From the NCBI RefSeq assembly GCF_015711475.1, contig NZ_CP065027.1, forward strand, positions 1,426,001-1,490,000: a DNA stretch of 64,000 nt, written 5' to 3'. Made by a program: the position numbers and the translations under genes. Under the pieces are notes generated by a model, which ran no database searches, was not told the DNA's origin, and worked only from the letters and a program-made list of their open reading frames with translations. Every line of letters starts with the position of its first letter. The first letter of the stretch is position 1. Positions 27,387 to 35,331 of this stretch are shown here, one piece after another. The stretch comes from Actinomyces trachealis (GTDB taxonomy: Bacteria > Actinomycetota > Actinomycetes > Actinomycetales > Actinomycetaceae).

Positions 27387-28250
27387 ATGACCCCAGCAAA
27401 CACGACGACGCCGTCTGGTCCCCGCGACCGGACGGCGTCGCCTGCTGCCCCAGTCCAAGTAGATGACGCCAGCATCGTCCTGGGCTCAACCCTGATCCTG
27501 TCCAATGTGAACCTGCGCGTTGACGTCAAGGAGTCAGTGGCACTTCTGGGCGCAAACGGCTCTGGTAAATCCACCCTGGTGCGCGCTTGCCTAGGCATCG
27601 TGCCCCTCAGCGCAGGCCAGGCCCAACTGTTCGGCATCAACCTGAAACACCACTCACAGGTTCCCTGGGAACGCGTCGGCTACGTGCCCCAGCGTATTGG
27701 CGCCACCTCCGGCGTCCCGGCAACCGCCTTGGAGGTAGTGCGCTCCGGGCTGCTCGGACCGCGCCGCCCCTTAGCCGACCGGGGCCGCAACGCCACCGCC
27801 CGCGCCATGGAAGCGCTCAATGCCGTCGGACTGGCCCACCGCGCCAAGGACCACGTGCAGGTCTTCTCCGGCGGACAGGCCCAACGCGTCCTAATCGCCC
27901 GCGCCCTAGTCCGCAAGCCCGAGCTGCTGCTTCTAGACGAGCCCCTGGCTGGCATTGACCAAGCCTCCCGCGAGACCCTCGCGGAGAGCCTCGGTGAGCT
28001 GCGCCGCCAAGGCCTGACGCTCATCACAGTCTTGCATGAGATGGGGGAACTCGCAGAGGTCGTGGACCGTGCCGTGCTGCTTGGCGAGGGCCGGGTGCTT
28101 CTCGACGGCCCCGCCAGCGAGGTGGTCACCACCCAGCACCAGCGGATCCTGTCTGAAGCCTTAGGTGGGCAACACCCCCATGAGAGCCCAACACCCGTGC
28201 CACACCACGCCCCAACCTTGTCCACCAAGACCCACAAGAAGGAGAACTGA
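27387..28250 (+). CDS. znuC: Zinc ABC transporter ATP-binding protein
   Basis: 287 residues with Walker A GANGSGKST, signature VFSGGQAQR, Walker B LLLLDEPLAGID and a His-switch-like VLHEM. N-terminal 20 residues are Pro/Thr-rich; the C-terminal tail contains several histidines (PHESPTPVPHHAPT), seen in some zinc ATPases. Lies between znuA and znuB with the same direction; a 55-base gap follows znuA and 3 bases precede znuB. Confidence 0.93.
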   Translation: MTPANTTTPSGPRDRTASPAAPVQVDDASIVLGSTLILSNVNLRVDVKESVALLGANGSGKSTLVRACLGIVPLSAGQAQLFGINLKHHSQVPWERVGYVPQRIGATSGVPATALEVVRSGLLGPRRPLADRGRNATARAMEALNAVGLAHRAKDHVQVFSGGQAQRVLIARALVRKPELLLLDEPLAGIDQASRETLAESLGELRRQGLTLITVLHEMGELAEVVDRAVLLGEGRVLLDGPASEVVTTQHQRILSEALGGQHPHESPTPVPHHAPTLSTKTHKKEN

Positions 28251-28253
28251 GCC

Positions 28254-29126
28254 ATGAGTACCTCAGTTGCTGAGATGCTCTCCAGCCCACTCATGCAGCG
28301 CGCCTTCATTGTGGCGATCCTGGTAGGTCTGACCGCACCCGTCGTCGGCACCTACCTGGTGCAGCGCGGCCTGGCACTGCTAGGTGACGGCATCGGGCAC
28401 ATCGCCCTGACCGGTGTAGCCCTAGGCTGGTTGGCCGGATCAGCCGCCAACATCAGCCCACGCGATGCCTTGGCGCTGCCCGCCGCCGTGGTGGTCTCCA
28501 TTTTGGGAGCGGTGCTGATTGAGGCGATCCGGGCGCGTGGCCGCACTCGCGGCGATGTGGCCCTGGCCATCCTCTTCTACGGCGGAATTGCTGGCGGCGT
28601 CATCCTCATAGGATTCGCAGGCGGCACCACCACCAACTTGAATTCATACCTGTTTGGTTCGATCTCCACCGTCTCTACCCAGGACGTGGTCTTCACGATT
28701 GGCTTGGCGGTAGCCATCCTGCTGGTGGGGCTGGGTCTACGAGGTCCTCTCTTCGCACTGTCACACGATGAGGAATTCGCGCGTTCAATCGGCCTGCCCA
28801 CCGGGGCGCTCAACGTCCTGGTGGCGGTGGTGGCCGCGCTGACAGTCTCCCTATCTATGCGCGTGGTGGGCGCGCTGCTGGTCTCCGCCGTGATGATCGT
28901 GCCAGTGGCTATCGCCCAGCTGGTCACGCACTCCTTCACCTGGACCATGTACCTGGCTATGTGCATCGGTGTGGTCGTATGCGTCATTGGTCTGGCCATC
29001 ACCTACTTTGTGCGGGCCTCGCCGGGCGCCATGATCGTGGTGCTGCTGGTCGGCGGCTACGCCTCGGTCGCACTTGGCACCGCCGCGATATCAGCGGCCC
29101 GTGGCGCCAGCAGACACAGGAAGTGA
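28254..29126 (+). CDS. znuB: Zinc ABC transporter permease
   Basis: 290 residues with about eight hydrophobic helices in the ABC-3 family pattern: QRGLALLGDGIGHIALTG, the LFGSISTVS loop, and late VVGALLVSAVMIVPVAIA. This family moves zinc or manganese. Strong ribosome site AAGGAG ahead of ATG 28254. Confidence 0.93.
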   Translation: MSTSVAEMLSSPLMQRAFIVAILVGLTAPVVGTYLVQRGLALLGDGIGHIALTGVALGWLAGSAANISPRDALALPAAVVVSILGAVLIEAIRARGRTRGDVALAILFYGGIAGGVILIGFAGGTTTNLNSYLFGSISTVSTQDVVFTIGLAVAILLVGLGLRGPLFALSHDEEFARSIGLPTGALNVLVAVVAALTVSLSMRVVGALLVSAVMIVPVAIAQLVTHSFTWTMYLAMCIGVVVCVIGLAITYFVRASPGAMIVVLLVGGYASVALGTAAISAARGASRHRK

Positions 29127-29168
29127 CGTGCCCCAGCCCCCAACGCTGCCAAAAGGCAACCGGGTGGC

Positions 29169-29630
29169 ATGATGTCCACCATGCCGCACTTGCACGACCA
29201 AGCCATCAAGGCCCAGGAAACCACGTCGGCCCAGGCGCGACCGCGCACCACCCGCCAGCGCACCGCCGTCGCCGATATTCTCTCCCGCACAGAGGAGTTC
29301 CGCTCAGCGCAACAGATCCACGCTGCGCTCTCAGATGAAGGCACCAAGGTGGGGCTTGCCACCGTCTACCGCACCCTGGCAAGTATGGCGGAGGCTGGCG
29401 AGGTGGACCAGGTGCGCAATACAGGCGGTGAGACCCTTTACCGGCGCTGCGAAGCTGCCACCCATCATCACCACGTGGTCTGCCGCAATTGCGGGCACAC
29501 GGTTGAGGTCTCCGGCGGCGCCCTGGAGGCCTGGATCGCTGGGGTCAGTGCAGAAACCGGGTACACGAGGCTGGAGCACACTGCAGAATTCTTTGGCTTG
29601 TGCCCCGAGTGCACCGCCAAGGAGTCCTGA
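29169..29630 (+). CDS. zur: Fur-family zinc uptake regulator
   Basis: 153 residues. Winged-helix domain (about 28-100, TTRQRTAVADILSR and GLATVYRTLASMAEAGE) followed by a metal-binding dimerisation domain with HHHHVVC, CRNCGH and FFGLCPECT. The two CxxC pairs make the structural zinc site, and the His cluster belongs to the sensory site. Location next to znuACB strongly favours Zur, repressing the cluster when zinc is ample. It lies 42 bases after znuB and may be co-transcribed, giving feedback control. Confidence 0.9.
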   Translation: MMSTMPHLHDQAIKAQETTSAQARPRTTRQRTAVADILSRTEEFRSAQQIHAALSDEGTKVGLATVYRTLASMAEAGEVDQVRNTGGETLYRRCEAATHHHHVVCRNCGHTVEVSGGALEAWIAGVSAETGYTRLEHTAEFFGLCPECTAKES

Positions 29631-30433
29631 TTGACACCGCCGCAGCCCCTGCCGTGCACCTGAACCCCGCCAGCCGTCCCTTCCTGCTGGTGGTGTGCCG
29701 CTACCCCGGCGCGATTGCCGAAGACGAACTGGCCATGATCCGCCACTCCGGCAAGCTGAGCGACGGCGAGTTGGTCAGCCTGCCACTCCTGGACCACAGC
29801 GCCCCCGAGCCTGATGACCTTGACCTAAGCACCTACACGGGCGTGCTCATCACCGGCTCCCCACTGAGCCTGACCGGGCACGGCAGCACCACGCCGGACC
29901 AAGAGCGGCTCACCCGCCGCGCCTTGAGCCTGTGTCGCAGGCTCGTAGAAGAGGACGTGCCCACGCTGGGCCTATGCTTTGGCCACCAGGCCATCGTGCT
30001 GGCGCTAGGTGGCAGCCTGCGTGACGACGTCGGGGAGGAGCTTCAGGCAGCAAGCCTGAGCCTCACGGAGGCGGGGCGCCACGACCCGCTCACAGGCGGA
30101 CTACCAGAGTCCTTCCGCGCCTATGTCGGGCACTCTGAGTCCGCCTCCAGCCTGCCGGGTGACAGTGTCCTGCTGGTGGGCGGCGAACGCTGCCCGATCC
30201 AGATGGCCCGCTGGGGGCGGCACGTCTACGGTACACAGTTCCATCCCGAGATCACCACGGCAGGCATGCGTCTACGCATTGATGCCTATGGGGACACCTA
30301 CTACGCAGCAGACGAGCGGGCCGCTGTGATTGAGCGTTGCGATACCGCCGACGTCACCGAGGCGAACAGCTTAGTGGCACGCTTTATGGACCTATGCCGG
30401 GACGGCTGGCCAGAGAACTGGGGACACGTATGA
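29600..30433 (+). CDS. Class I glutamine amidotransferase
   Basis: Up to 277 residues. Nucleophile elbow LGLCFGHQAI, oxyanion strand VLITGSPLS and catalytic His in YGTQFHPEI are those of a GuaA-type glutaminase domain; there is no second domain. The start is unclear: GTG at 29600 lies inside zur, while an AAGGAG site sits just before the zur stop and would point to a non-standard start near 29631, or GTG 29653. The last bases overlap the YbdK-type gene by ATGA, so the two are probably translated together. The ammonia acceptor is unknown. Confidence 0.82.
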   Translation: MPRVHRQGVLIDTAAAPAVHLNPASRPFLLVVCRYPGAIAEDELAMIRHSGKLSDGELVSLPLLDHSAPEPDDLDLSTYTGVLITGSPLSLTGHGSTTPDQERLTRRALSLCRRLVEEDVPTLGLCFGHQAIVLALGGSLRDDVGEELQAASLSLTEAGRHDPLTGGLPESFRAYVGHSESASSLPGDSVLLVGGERCPIQMARWGRHVYGTQFHPEITTAGMRLRIDAYGDTYYAADERAAVIERCDTADVTEANSLVARFMDLCRDGWPENWGHV

Positions 30434-31572
30434 GGCTGGACTTCGCCGCCTCCGCACGGGCGAGCGTCGGGGTGGAGTGGGAGTTGCAGCTGGTCTCACC
30501 AACTACTAGCGAGCTGCTCCCGGTGGCTCCGATCGTGCTGCAAAAACTAGAGCGGCGCAGGGGCACAGGGGGACTGATTCACCCAGAGATGCACCAGTGC
30601 ATGCTGGAGCTGGTCTCTCGGCCCCATCACCGAGTAGGTGAGTGCCTGGTTGATCTAGCTGACGGCCTAAAGCTGCTGGCACCGGTGCTGGCTGAGCAGG
30701 GTGCGGAGGCAACCAGCGCGGGTGTGCATCCTTTTGCGGTCCCCATGGAGCAGACGGTTACTGAGAGCGAGCGCTACCAGGAGCTGGTTGAGCGGACCCA
30801 GGGTTGGGGACGACAGATGCTGATCTTTGGCACGCACGTGCATGTGGGGATTGATAACGCCACCCGCGTCGTGCCGGTGCTCAACCACCTGTGCACCTAC
30901 ATCGGGCACCTACAGGCTTTGGCCGCCGCCTCACCCTTCTGGGCGGGGCGGGACACAGGTTATGCGGACAACCGGGCCATGATGTTCCAGCAGCTGCCCA
31001 CCGCTGGCCTGCCAGAGCCTCTGCGCTCCTGGAGGGAGCTTGAGCAGATGATGGCTGATCTGGTGCAGGCCGGGGCGCTGCGTGAGATCAACGAGCTGCG
31101 CTGGGATGTGCGTCCCGCCCCCCGCCTGGGCACCATCGAGGTGCGGGCCTGTGACGCCTCCTCCAACCTGCTGGAGGTGGGGGCGGTGGCAGCGCTGACC
31201 CACTGCCTGGTGGAGGAGGCGCTGCGCCTACTGGACGCTGGCGAGCCTCTGCGCAGCTTCCCGCGCTGGCTACTGGCCGCGAACAAGTGGCGCTCGGCCC
31301 GCTTCGGGCTGGACGCCGTGCTGGTGGAACAACGGGACGCGGAGCCGGTACCGGTACGGGAGTCCTTGGCACAGCTGGTACGCCGTCTAGAACCAGTGGC
31401 GGCTGCGCTGGGCTGCCTGGAGGAACTAAGCGGCGTCCTGGAGGTGCTGCGACTGGGCTCGGGCACGGAGCGCCAGCGGGCGGTGGCCGCAGCCGCCGGG
31501 GTCGGACCGACCGTGGTCCAGCACCTGCTCGCGGAGACCCGGGCCGGACACCCGCTGCCTGCGGGCGCCTGA
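30430..31572 (+). CDS. Carboxylate-amine ligase, YbdK-like (glutamate-cysteine ligase family 2)
   Basis: 380 residues from ATG 30430, overlapping the amidotransferase stop. The N-terminal SVGVEWELQLVSP, the HPEMHQCMLELVS segment, FGTHVHVGI, and WDVRPAPRLGTIEVRACD are the conserved blocks of the GCS2 family, which includes YbdK. Some members form gamma-glutamyl amides; true glutathione synthesis is not implied. Pairing with a glutaminase domain suggests ammonia or an amine as co-substrate (inference). Confidence 0.85.
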   Translation: MRLDFAASARASVGVEWELQLVSPTTSELLPVAPIVLQKLERRRGTGGLIHPEMHQCMLELVSRPHHRVGECLVDLADGLKLLAPVLAEQGAEATSAGVHPFAVPMEQTVTESERYQELVERTQGWGRQMLIFGTHVHVGIDNATRVVPVLNHLCTYIGHLQALAAASPFWAGRDTGYADNRAMMFQQLPTAGLPEPLRSWRELEQMMADLVQAGALREINELRWDVRPAPRLGTIEVRACDASSNLLEVGAVAALTHCLVEEALRLLDAGEPLRSFPRWLLAANKWRSARFGLDAVLVEQRDAEPVPVRESLAQLVRRLEPVAAALGCLEELSGVLEVLRLGSGTERQRAVAAAAGVGPTVVQHLLAETRAGHPLPAGA

Positions 31573-31615
31573 AGCGGGCGCAGCGGTCGGCTCAGGCCAG
31601 GCTAAGCGGATCGGC

Positions 31616-32470
31616 TCAGGGCAGGCTGGGGCTGGAGGCCTGCGGCGTGCCCCCGGGCTGGGATGGTGGGGCAGCTACCTGATCGACGGCGGTACCGAAG
31701 CGCCGCTCCCGGCCCGCGTAGGCGGCGCAGGCCTTCCACAACTCGCGGCGGTCAAAGTCAGGCCAGGCCAGGTCCGAGAAGTAAAGCTCGGCGTAGGCGG
31801 ACTCCCACATGAGGAAGTTGCTGGTGCGTTGCTCCCCACCGGTGCGGATGAAGAGATCCACATCCCGCATGTTGGGAGCGTAGAGGTAACGGGCGATGGT
31901 GGACTCGTTAACGGCGGAAGCCTTCAGCCGCCCAGCGGCGACGTCGGTGGCGATGGCGCGGGTGGCGTCGGTGATCTCCGCCCGGCCGCCGTAGTTAATG
32001 CACATGTTCAGGGTCATGCGGGTGTTTCCTGCCGTGAGTTCCTCGGCGGCGCGCAGCTCAGAGAGCACGGATTTCCACAAGCGGGGTGTGCGGCCTACCC
32101 AGCGCACGCGCACACCCCAGTCGTTGAGCTGGTCGCGTTGACGGCGCAGGGTGGTCCGAGTAAAGCCCATAATGAAACGCACCTCGGCTGGGGAGCGGCG
32201 CCAATTCTCCGTCGAAAAGGCGTATGCGCTCAGTTCCTTGACCCCAAGCTCTACGGCTCCGGCAGCCACATCCATGAGCGTGGCCTCCCCCACCTTGTGT
32301 CCCTCAGTCCTAGGCAGCCCGCGTCGGTTAGCCCAACGGCCGTTGCCATCCATGACCACAGCTACGTGCATGGGCAGCGTCGCCAGATCCAGGGCGGGTG
32401 GGTGCACCCCGGAGGGGTGCTGCGGCGGGTCCTGGTAAGGGCGCACTGGTGCGCTGGAGGATGAGTCCAT
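31616..32470 (-). CDS. uppS: Isoprenyl transferase (undecaprenyl/decaprenyl diphosphate synthase)
   Basis: 284 residues. The signature VVMDGNGRWANRRGLPRTEGH is split by the active-site Asp, followed by LSAYAFSTENWRRSP and, near the end, LFIRTGGEQRTSNF and WPDF. Cis-prenyltransferases of this family make the long-chain lipid carrier for cell-wall synthesis. Product length is not readable. One base separates it from recO upstream. Confidence 0.94.
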   Translation of the reverse strand: MDSSSSAPVRPYQDPPQHPSGVHPPALDLATLPMHVAVVMDGNGRWANRRGLPRTEGHKVGEATLMDVAAGAVELGVKELSAYAFSTENWRRSPAEVRFIMGFTRTTLRRQRDQLNDWGVRVRWVGRTPRLWKSVLSELRAAEELTAGNTRMTLNMCINYGGRAEITDATRAIATDVAAGRLKASAVNESTIARYLYAPNMRDVDLFIRTGGEQRTSNFLMWESAYAELYFSDLAWPDFDRRELWKACAAYAGRERRFGTAVDQVAAPPSQPGGTPQASSPSLP

Positions 32471-32471
32471 C

Positions 32472-33221
32472 TCAGGACCTTTCGACGAGGGCTAGGGAGC
32501 GCAGGCGGCGCTCCAGGTGCCAAGTTAGGTAGGCGGAGACCAGACTAGAGGCCTGAGAGCGGGCGCGGGGGGCGGAGGCGTCGGCCACCCCCCAGTCCCC
32601 GGAGAGCAGGGCTCCCAGCAGGATCATGCTCTCAGGCTCCACGTCCACGCTGCCAGCCGGGCGGCAGGCGGCGCACACGGCCCCTCCGGCCTGCACGTGA
32701 AAACTGCGGTGGGGTCCGGGGGCGCCACAGCGGGCACAGTCAAAGCAGGACGGCGCCCAACCGGCCAGAGCTAGGGCACGCAGCAGGTAGGAGTCCAGCA
32801 CCAGGCCCGGGGCGTGACGCCGTCTAGCCAAGGCGTGCAGGGCCCCATAAAGCAAGAGGAACTGCTGTGGGGTGTCGGCAGTGTCCAGGTCAGCGTCATC
32901 CTGGGTGAGGCTCTCAGCGGTCTCCACCATGGTGGAGGCGCAGGTGAAGGCGCTGTAGTCGGAGGCGATGGCACGGGCGAAGGGCGCGATGGTCTCCACC
33001 TGGGTGACCACGTCCAGGCTGCGGCCTCGGTGGAGCTGCACATCCACCATGGTGAAGGGTTCCAGGCGCGCCCCGAAACGAGAGGTGGTGCGACGCACGC
33101 CTTTAGCGACGGCGCGGACCTGCCCATGGGTGCGGGTCAGCAGCACGATGATGCGGTCAGCCTCACCGAGCTTGTAGGTACGCAGCACCAGCGCCTCGTC
33201 ACGGTAGAGGGGAATGGGCAC
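32472..33221 (-). CDS. recO: DNA repair protein RecO
   Basis: 249 residues from GTG 33221. The N-terminal OB-fold shows [19 protein letters not shown] and [10 protein letters not shown], and a C-terminal zinc finger CARCGAPGP...CAACRP is present. RecO helps load RecA onto gapped DNA. It sits directly before uppS in the same direction, a common actinobacterial arrangement. Confidence 0.93.
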   Translation of the reverse strand: MPIPLYRDEALVLRTYKLGEADRIIVLLTRTHGQVRAVAKGVRRTTSRFGARLEPFTMVDVQLHRGRSLDVVTQVETIAPFARAIASDYSAFTCASTMVETAESLTQDDADLDTADTPQQFLLLYGALHALARRRHAPGLVLDSYLLRALALAGWAPSCFDCARCGAPGPHRSFHVQAGGAVCAACRPAGSVDVEPESMILLGALLSGDWGVADASAPRARSQASSLVSAYLTWHLERRLRSLALVERS

Positions 33222-33316
33222 GGGCCGATCCTCTCACCTACACCTGGCGGCCAGCCGCCGGACGCGCGGGGCGTCGCAGCTGCTGGCGCCGAGTCTCGCA
33301 AGTGGGCCGCCGTCGT

Positions 33317-35098
33317 TCAGCGCAGGGCGCGGTTGACGGCGGAGATAACTGCCCTGAAGGACGAGGTGGTGATGGACGGGTCGATACCCACACCCCACAA
33401 GACCTGTCCGCCAACCTCGCACTCCACGTAGGAGGCGGCGCGGGCATCACGTCCGGTGCTCAGGGCGTGTTCGGCATAGTCCAGGACGCGCAGGCTCAGG
33501 CCCAGGGTCTCCAGGGCGGTAACGAAGGCGTCCAGAGGACCGGAGCCGGAGGCAGTAAGGAGCCTTTTCTCCCCGTTGTCGGTCAAGGTGACGGTGAGTA
33601 CTGACTCCTCACCGTCGCCAGAAGAGGTGAGTGTAGCGCCCTTAAGAGCGAAGCGCCCCCAGGGCTCTAACTCTGCCTGCGGGGAAGCTTTGGCGGGCAG
33701 ATACTCGTCGGTAAAGATGGTCCACAGCTGGTCCGCCGCAACCTCCCCTCCGTAGGTGTCTGTGTGGCGCTGGATGATACGGGAGAACTCGATCTGGAGA
33801 CGGCGCGGCAGGTCCAGGTTGTGGGACTGCTTGAGCAGGTAGGAGACCCCGCCCTTGCCGGATTGGGAGTTTACGCGCACCACGGCCTCGTAGGTGCGGC
33901 CGACGTCGTGCGGGTCGATGGGCAAGTAGGGCATCTGCCAGGGCACGGCCACCTCAGCGGCAACAGCGTCAAGGCCCTCAGCCTTCTTGGCCTCGACGGC
34001 GGCGGCCCGGGCAGCGAAGCCCTTTTTGATGGCGTCCTGGTGGGAGCCGGAGAAGGAGGTGTAAACCAGCTCACCGGAGTACGGGGTGCGTGGGGGCACG
34101 CCCATCTGGGTGGCCTTCTCCATTACACGGCGCAGCTCATCCAGGTCGGACAGGTCCAACATGGGGTCCACGCCCTGGCTGAACAGGTTGAGGGCTAGTG
34201 TCACCAGGTCAACGTTGCCGGTGCGCTCACCGTGCCCAAACAGGCAGCCCTCCACGCGGTCCCCACCGGCCAGCAGGCCCAGCTCTGCAGCGGCGACGCC
34301 GGAGCCACGATCGTTGTGGTTGTGGAGGGACAGGCAGACGTGCTCGCGGTGGGAAAGGTTGCGGCTCATCCACTCGATCTGGTCGGCGTAGACGTTGGGC
34401 GTGGCGCGCTCCACGGTGGCGGGGAGGTTCAGGATGATCTCACGGCCATCCTCGGGCTGCCACACGCCCATGACTGCTTCGCAGACTTCTAGGGCGTACT
34501 CACGTTCGGTGTCCACGAAGATCTCCGGGGAGTATTCGTAACCGAAGATCGTGTCATCACCCAGGACCTTCTCTGCGCGGGCCATGACCATCCGAGTGCC
34601 ATCGGTAGCGAGGTCGCAGACCTGGGCCTGGTCCATGCGGAAGACCACGTCCCGGAACAGTGGGGACAGGGCATTGTAGAGGTGCACGGTGGCGCGGTGT
34701 GAGCCCACTAGCGCGTCCAACGTGCGGTCGATCAGATCCTCACGGGACTGGGTGAGCACGGAGATGGTCACGTCCTCGGGGATCGCGTCGTCGTCAATCA
34801 GGGAGCGCACAAAGTCGTAGTCGGTCTGGGAAGCGGCGGGGAAGCCCACCTCGATCTCTTTGAAACCGGTGCGCACCAGTAGGTCAAACACCGCCCGCTT
34901 ATCCGCAGCGACCATCGGCTCGATCAGGGACTGATTGCCGTCGCGCAAGTCGGTGGAGAGCCAGCGGGGTGCCTTAGTCAGGTGTTTGGTGGGCCAGGTC
35001 CGGTCAGGCAGACTCGTGGTGACGGTGTCCTGGAAAGTCCTGTACTTGGTGTAGGGCATGCCGGAGGGCTGCTGGGGGGCGGGGAGGGCGGTGCGCAT
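33317..35098 (-). CDS. leuA: 2-isopropylmalate synthase
   Basis: 594 residues from ATG 35098 (AGGAGA upstream). DRE-TIM barrel start WLSTDLRDGNQSL, metal-site HNHNDRGSGVAAAELG, GERTGNVD, and a C-terminal regulatory LeuA-dimer domain. The long N-terminal segment (about 60 residues before the barrel) is typical of the actinobacterial form. It condenses acetyl-CoA with 2-oxoisovalerate, the first step of leucine synthesis. Its 150-base leader encodes a leucine-rich peptide and a strong hairpin, indicating attenuation. Confidence 0.95.
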   Translation of the reverse strand: MRTALPAPQQPSGMPYTKYRTFQDTVTTSLPDRTWPTKHLTKAPRWLSTDLRDGNQSLIEPMVAADKRAVFDLLVRTGFKEIEVGFPAASQTDYDFVRSLIDDDAIPEDVTISVLTQSREDLIDRTLDALVGSHRATVHLYNALSPLFRDVVFRMDQAQVCDLATDGTRMVMARAEKVLGDDTIFGYEYSPEIFVDTEREYALEVCEAVMGVWQPEDGREIILNLPATVERATPNVYADQIEWMSRNLSHREHVCLSLHNHNDRGSGVAAAELGLLAGGDRVEGCLFGHGERTGNVDLVTLALNLFSQGVDPMLDLSDLDELRRVMEKATQMGVPPRTPYSGELVYTSFSGSHQDAIKKGFAARAAAVEAKKAEGLDAVAAEVAVPWQMPYLPIDPHDVGRTYEAVVRVNSQSGKGGVSYLLKQSHNLDLPRRLQIEFSRIIQRHTDTYGGEVAADQLWTIFTDEYLPAKASPQAELEPWGRFALKGATLTSSGDGEESVLTVTLTDNGEKRLLTASGSGPLDAFVTALETLGLSLRVLDYAEHALSTGRDARAASYVECEVGGQVLWGVGIDPSITTSSFRAVISAVNRALR

Positions 35099-35178
35099 AA
35101 GGTTCTCCTGTAGCTGCTGGCTATGGCTCCGGGCCCAGGGTGACGTGGTGGGCCGGGGTTGGCCGACATGACGAGTCA

Positions 35179-35218
35179 GCCGCAGTCGGGGTGCCAGCCT
35201 GTCAGGCCCCGCTGCGGC
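35179..35218 (-). promoter_or_regulatory. leuA leader hairpin (putative attenuator)
   Basis: A 12-bp GC-rich stem (GCCGCAG/CTGCGGC plus CGGGG/CCCCG with one bulged base) starts inside the end of the leader-peptide frame. A second, weaker hairpin (CCGGCCCA with TGGGCCCGG, about 35130-35160) lies nearer leuA. The two could compete or act in series as pause and terminator. No U-run is visible. Confidence 0.55.
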
Positions 35219-35249
35219 GACTAAGCAGCAGGCTCGCCGTCGCTCGCAT
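35202..35249 (-). CDS. leuL: leuA leader peptide (three consecutive leucines)
   Basis: A 15-codon frame, MRATASLLLSRRSGA, with three adjacent Leu codons, lies about 100 bases before leuA. It has no Shine-Dalgarno, but TACCGT sits six bases before its ATG, so it is probably leaderless. Leucine-codon leader peptides before leuA are known in actinobacteria; stalling on scarce Leu-tRNA would alter the folding of the hairpins that follow. Confidence 0.65.
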   Translation of the reverse strand: MRATASLLLSRRSGA

Positions 35250-35255
35250 GGCGCG

Positions 35256-35285
35256 ACGGTACCGTGAATCACCAGGTCTTGTCAG
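35256..35285 (-). promoter_or_regulatory. Putative leuA operon promoter
   Basis: On the minus strand, CTGACA (35285-35280) and TACCGT (35261-35256) are separated by 18 bases, and the leader-peptide ATG begins six bases later, consistent with transcription starting at that ATG. Confidence 0.5.
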
Positions 35286-35331
35286 CGGGGCCCGCAGTCT
35301 GGACGCGCCGCCACCGTCCGTGAGCACCATC

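Noticed and set aside
31587..31627. Tandem 24-base repeat (TCGGCTCAGG(C/G)CAGGCT) between the YbdK and uppS genes
   Set aside because: Only two copies, in a convergent gap, partly inside uppS; not enough to call an element.
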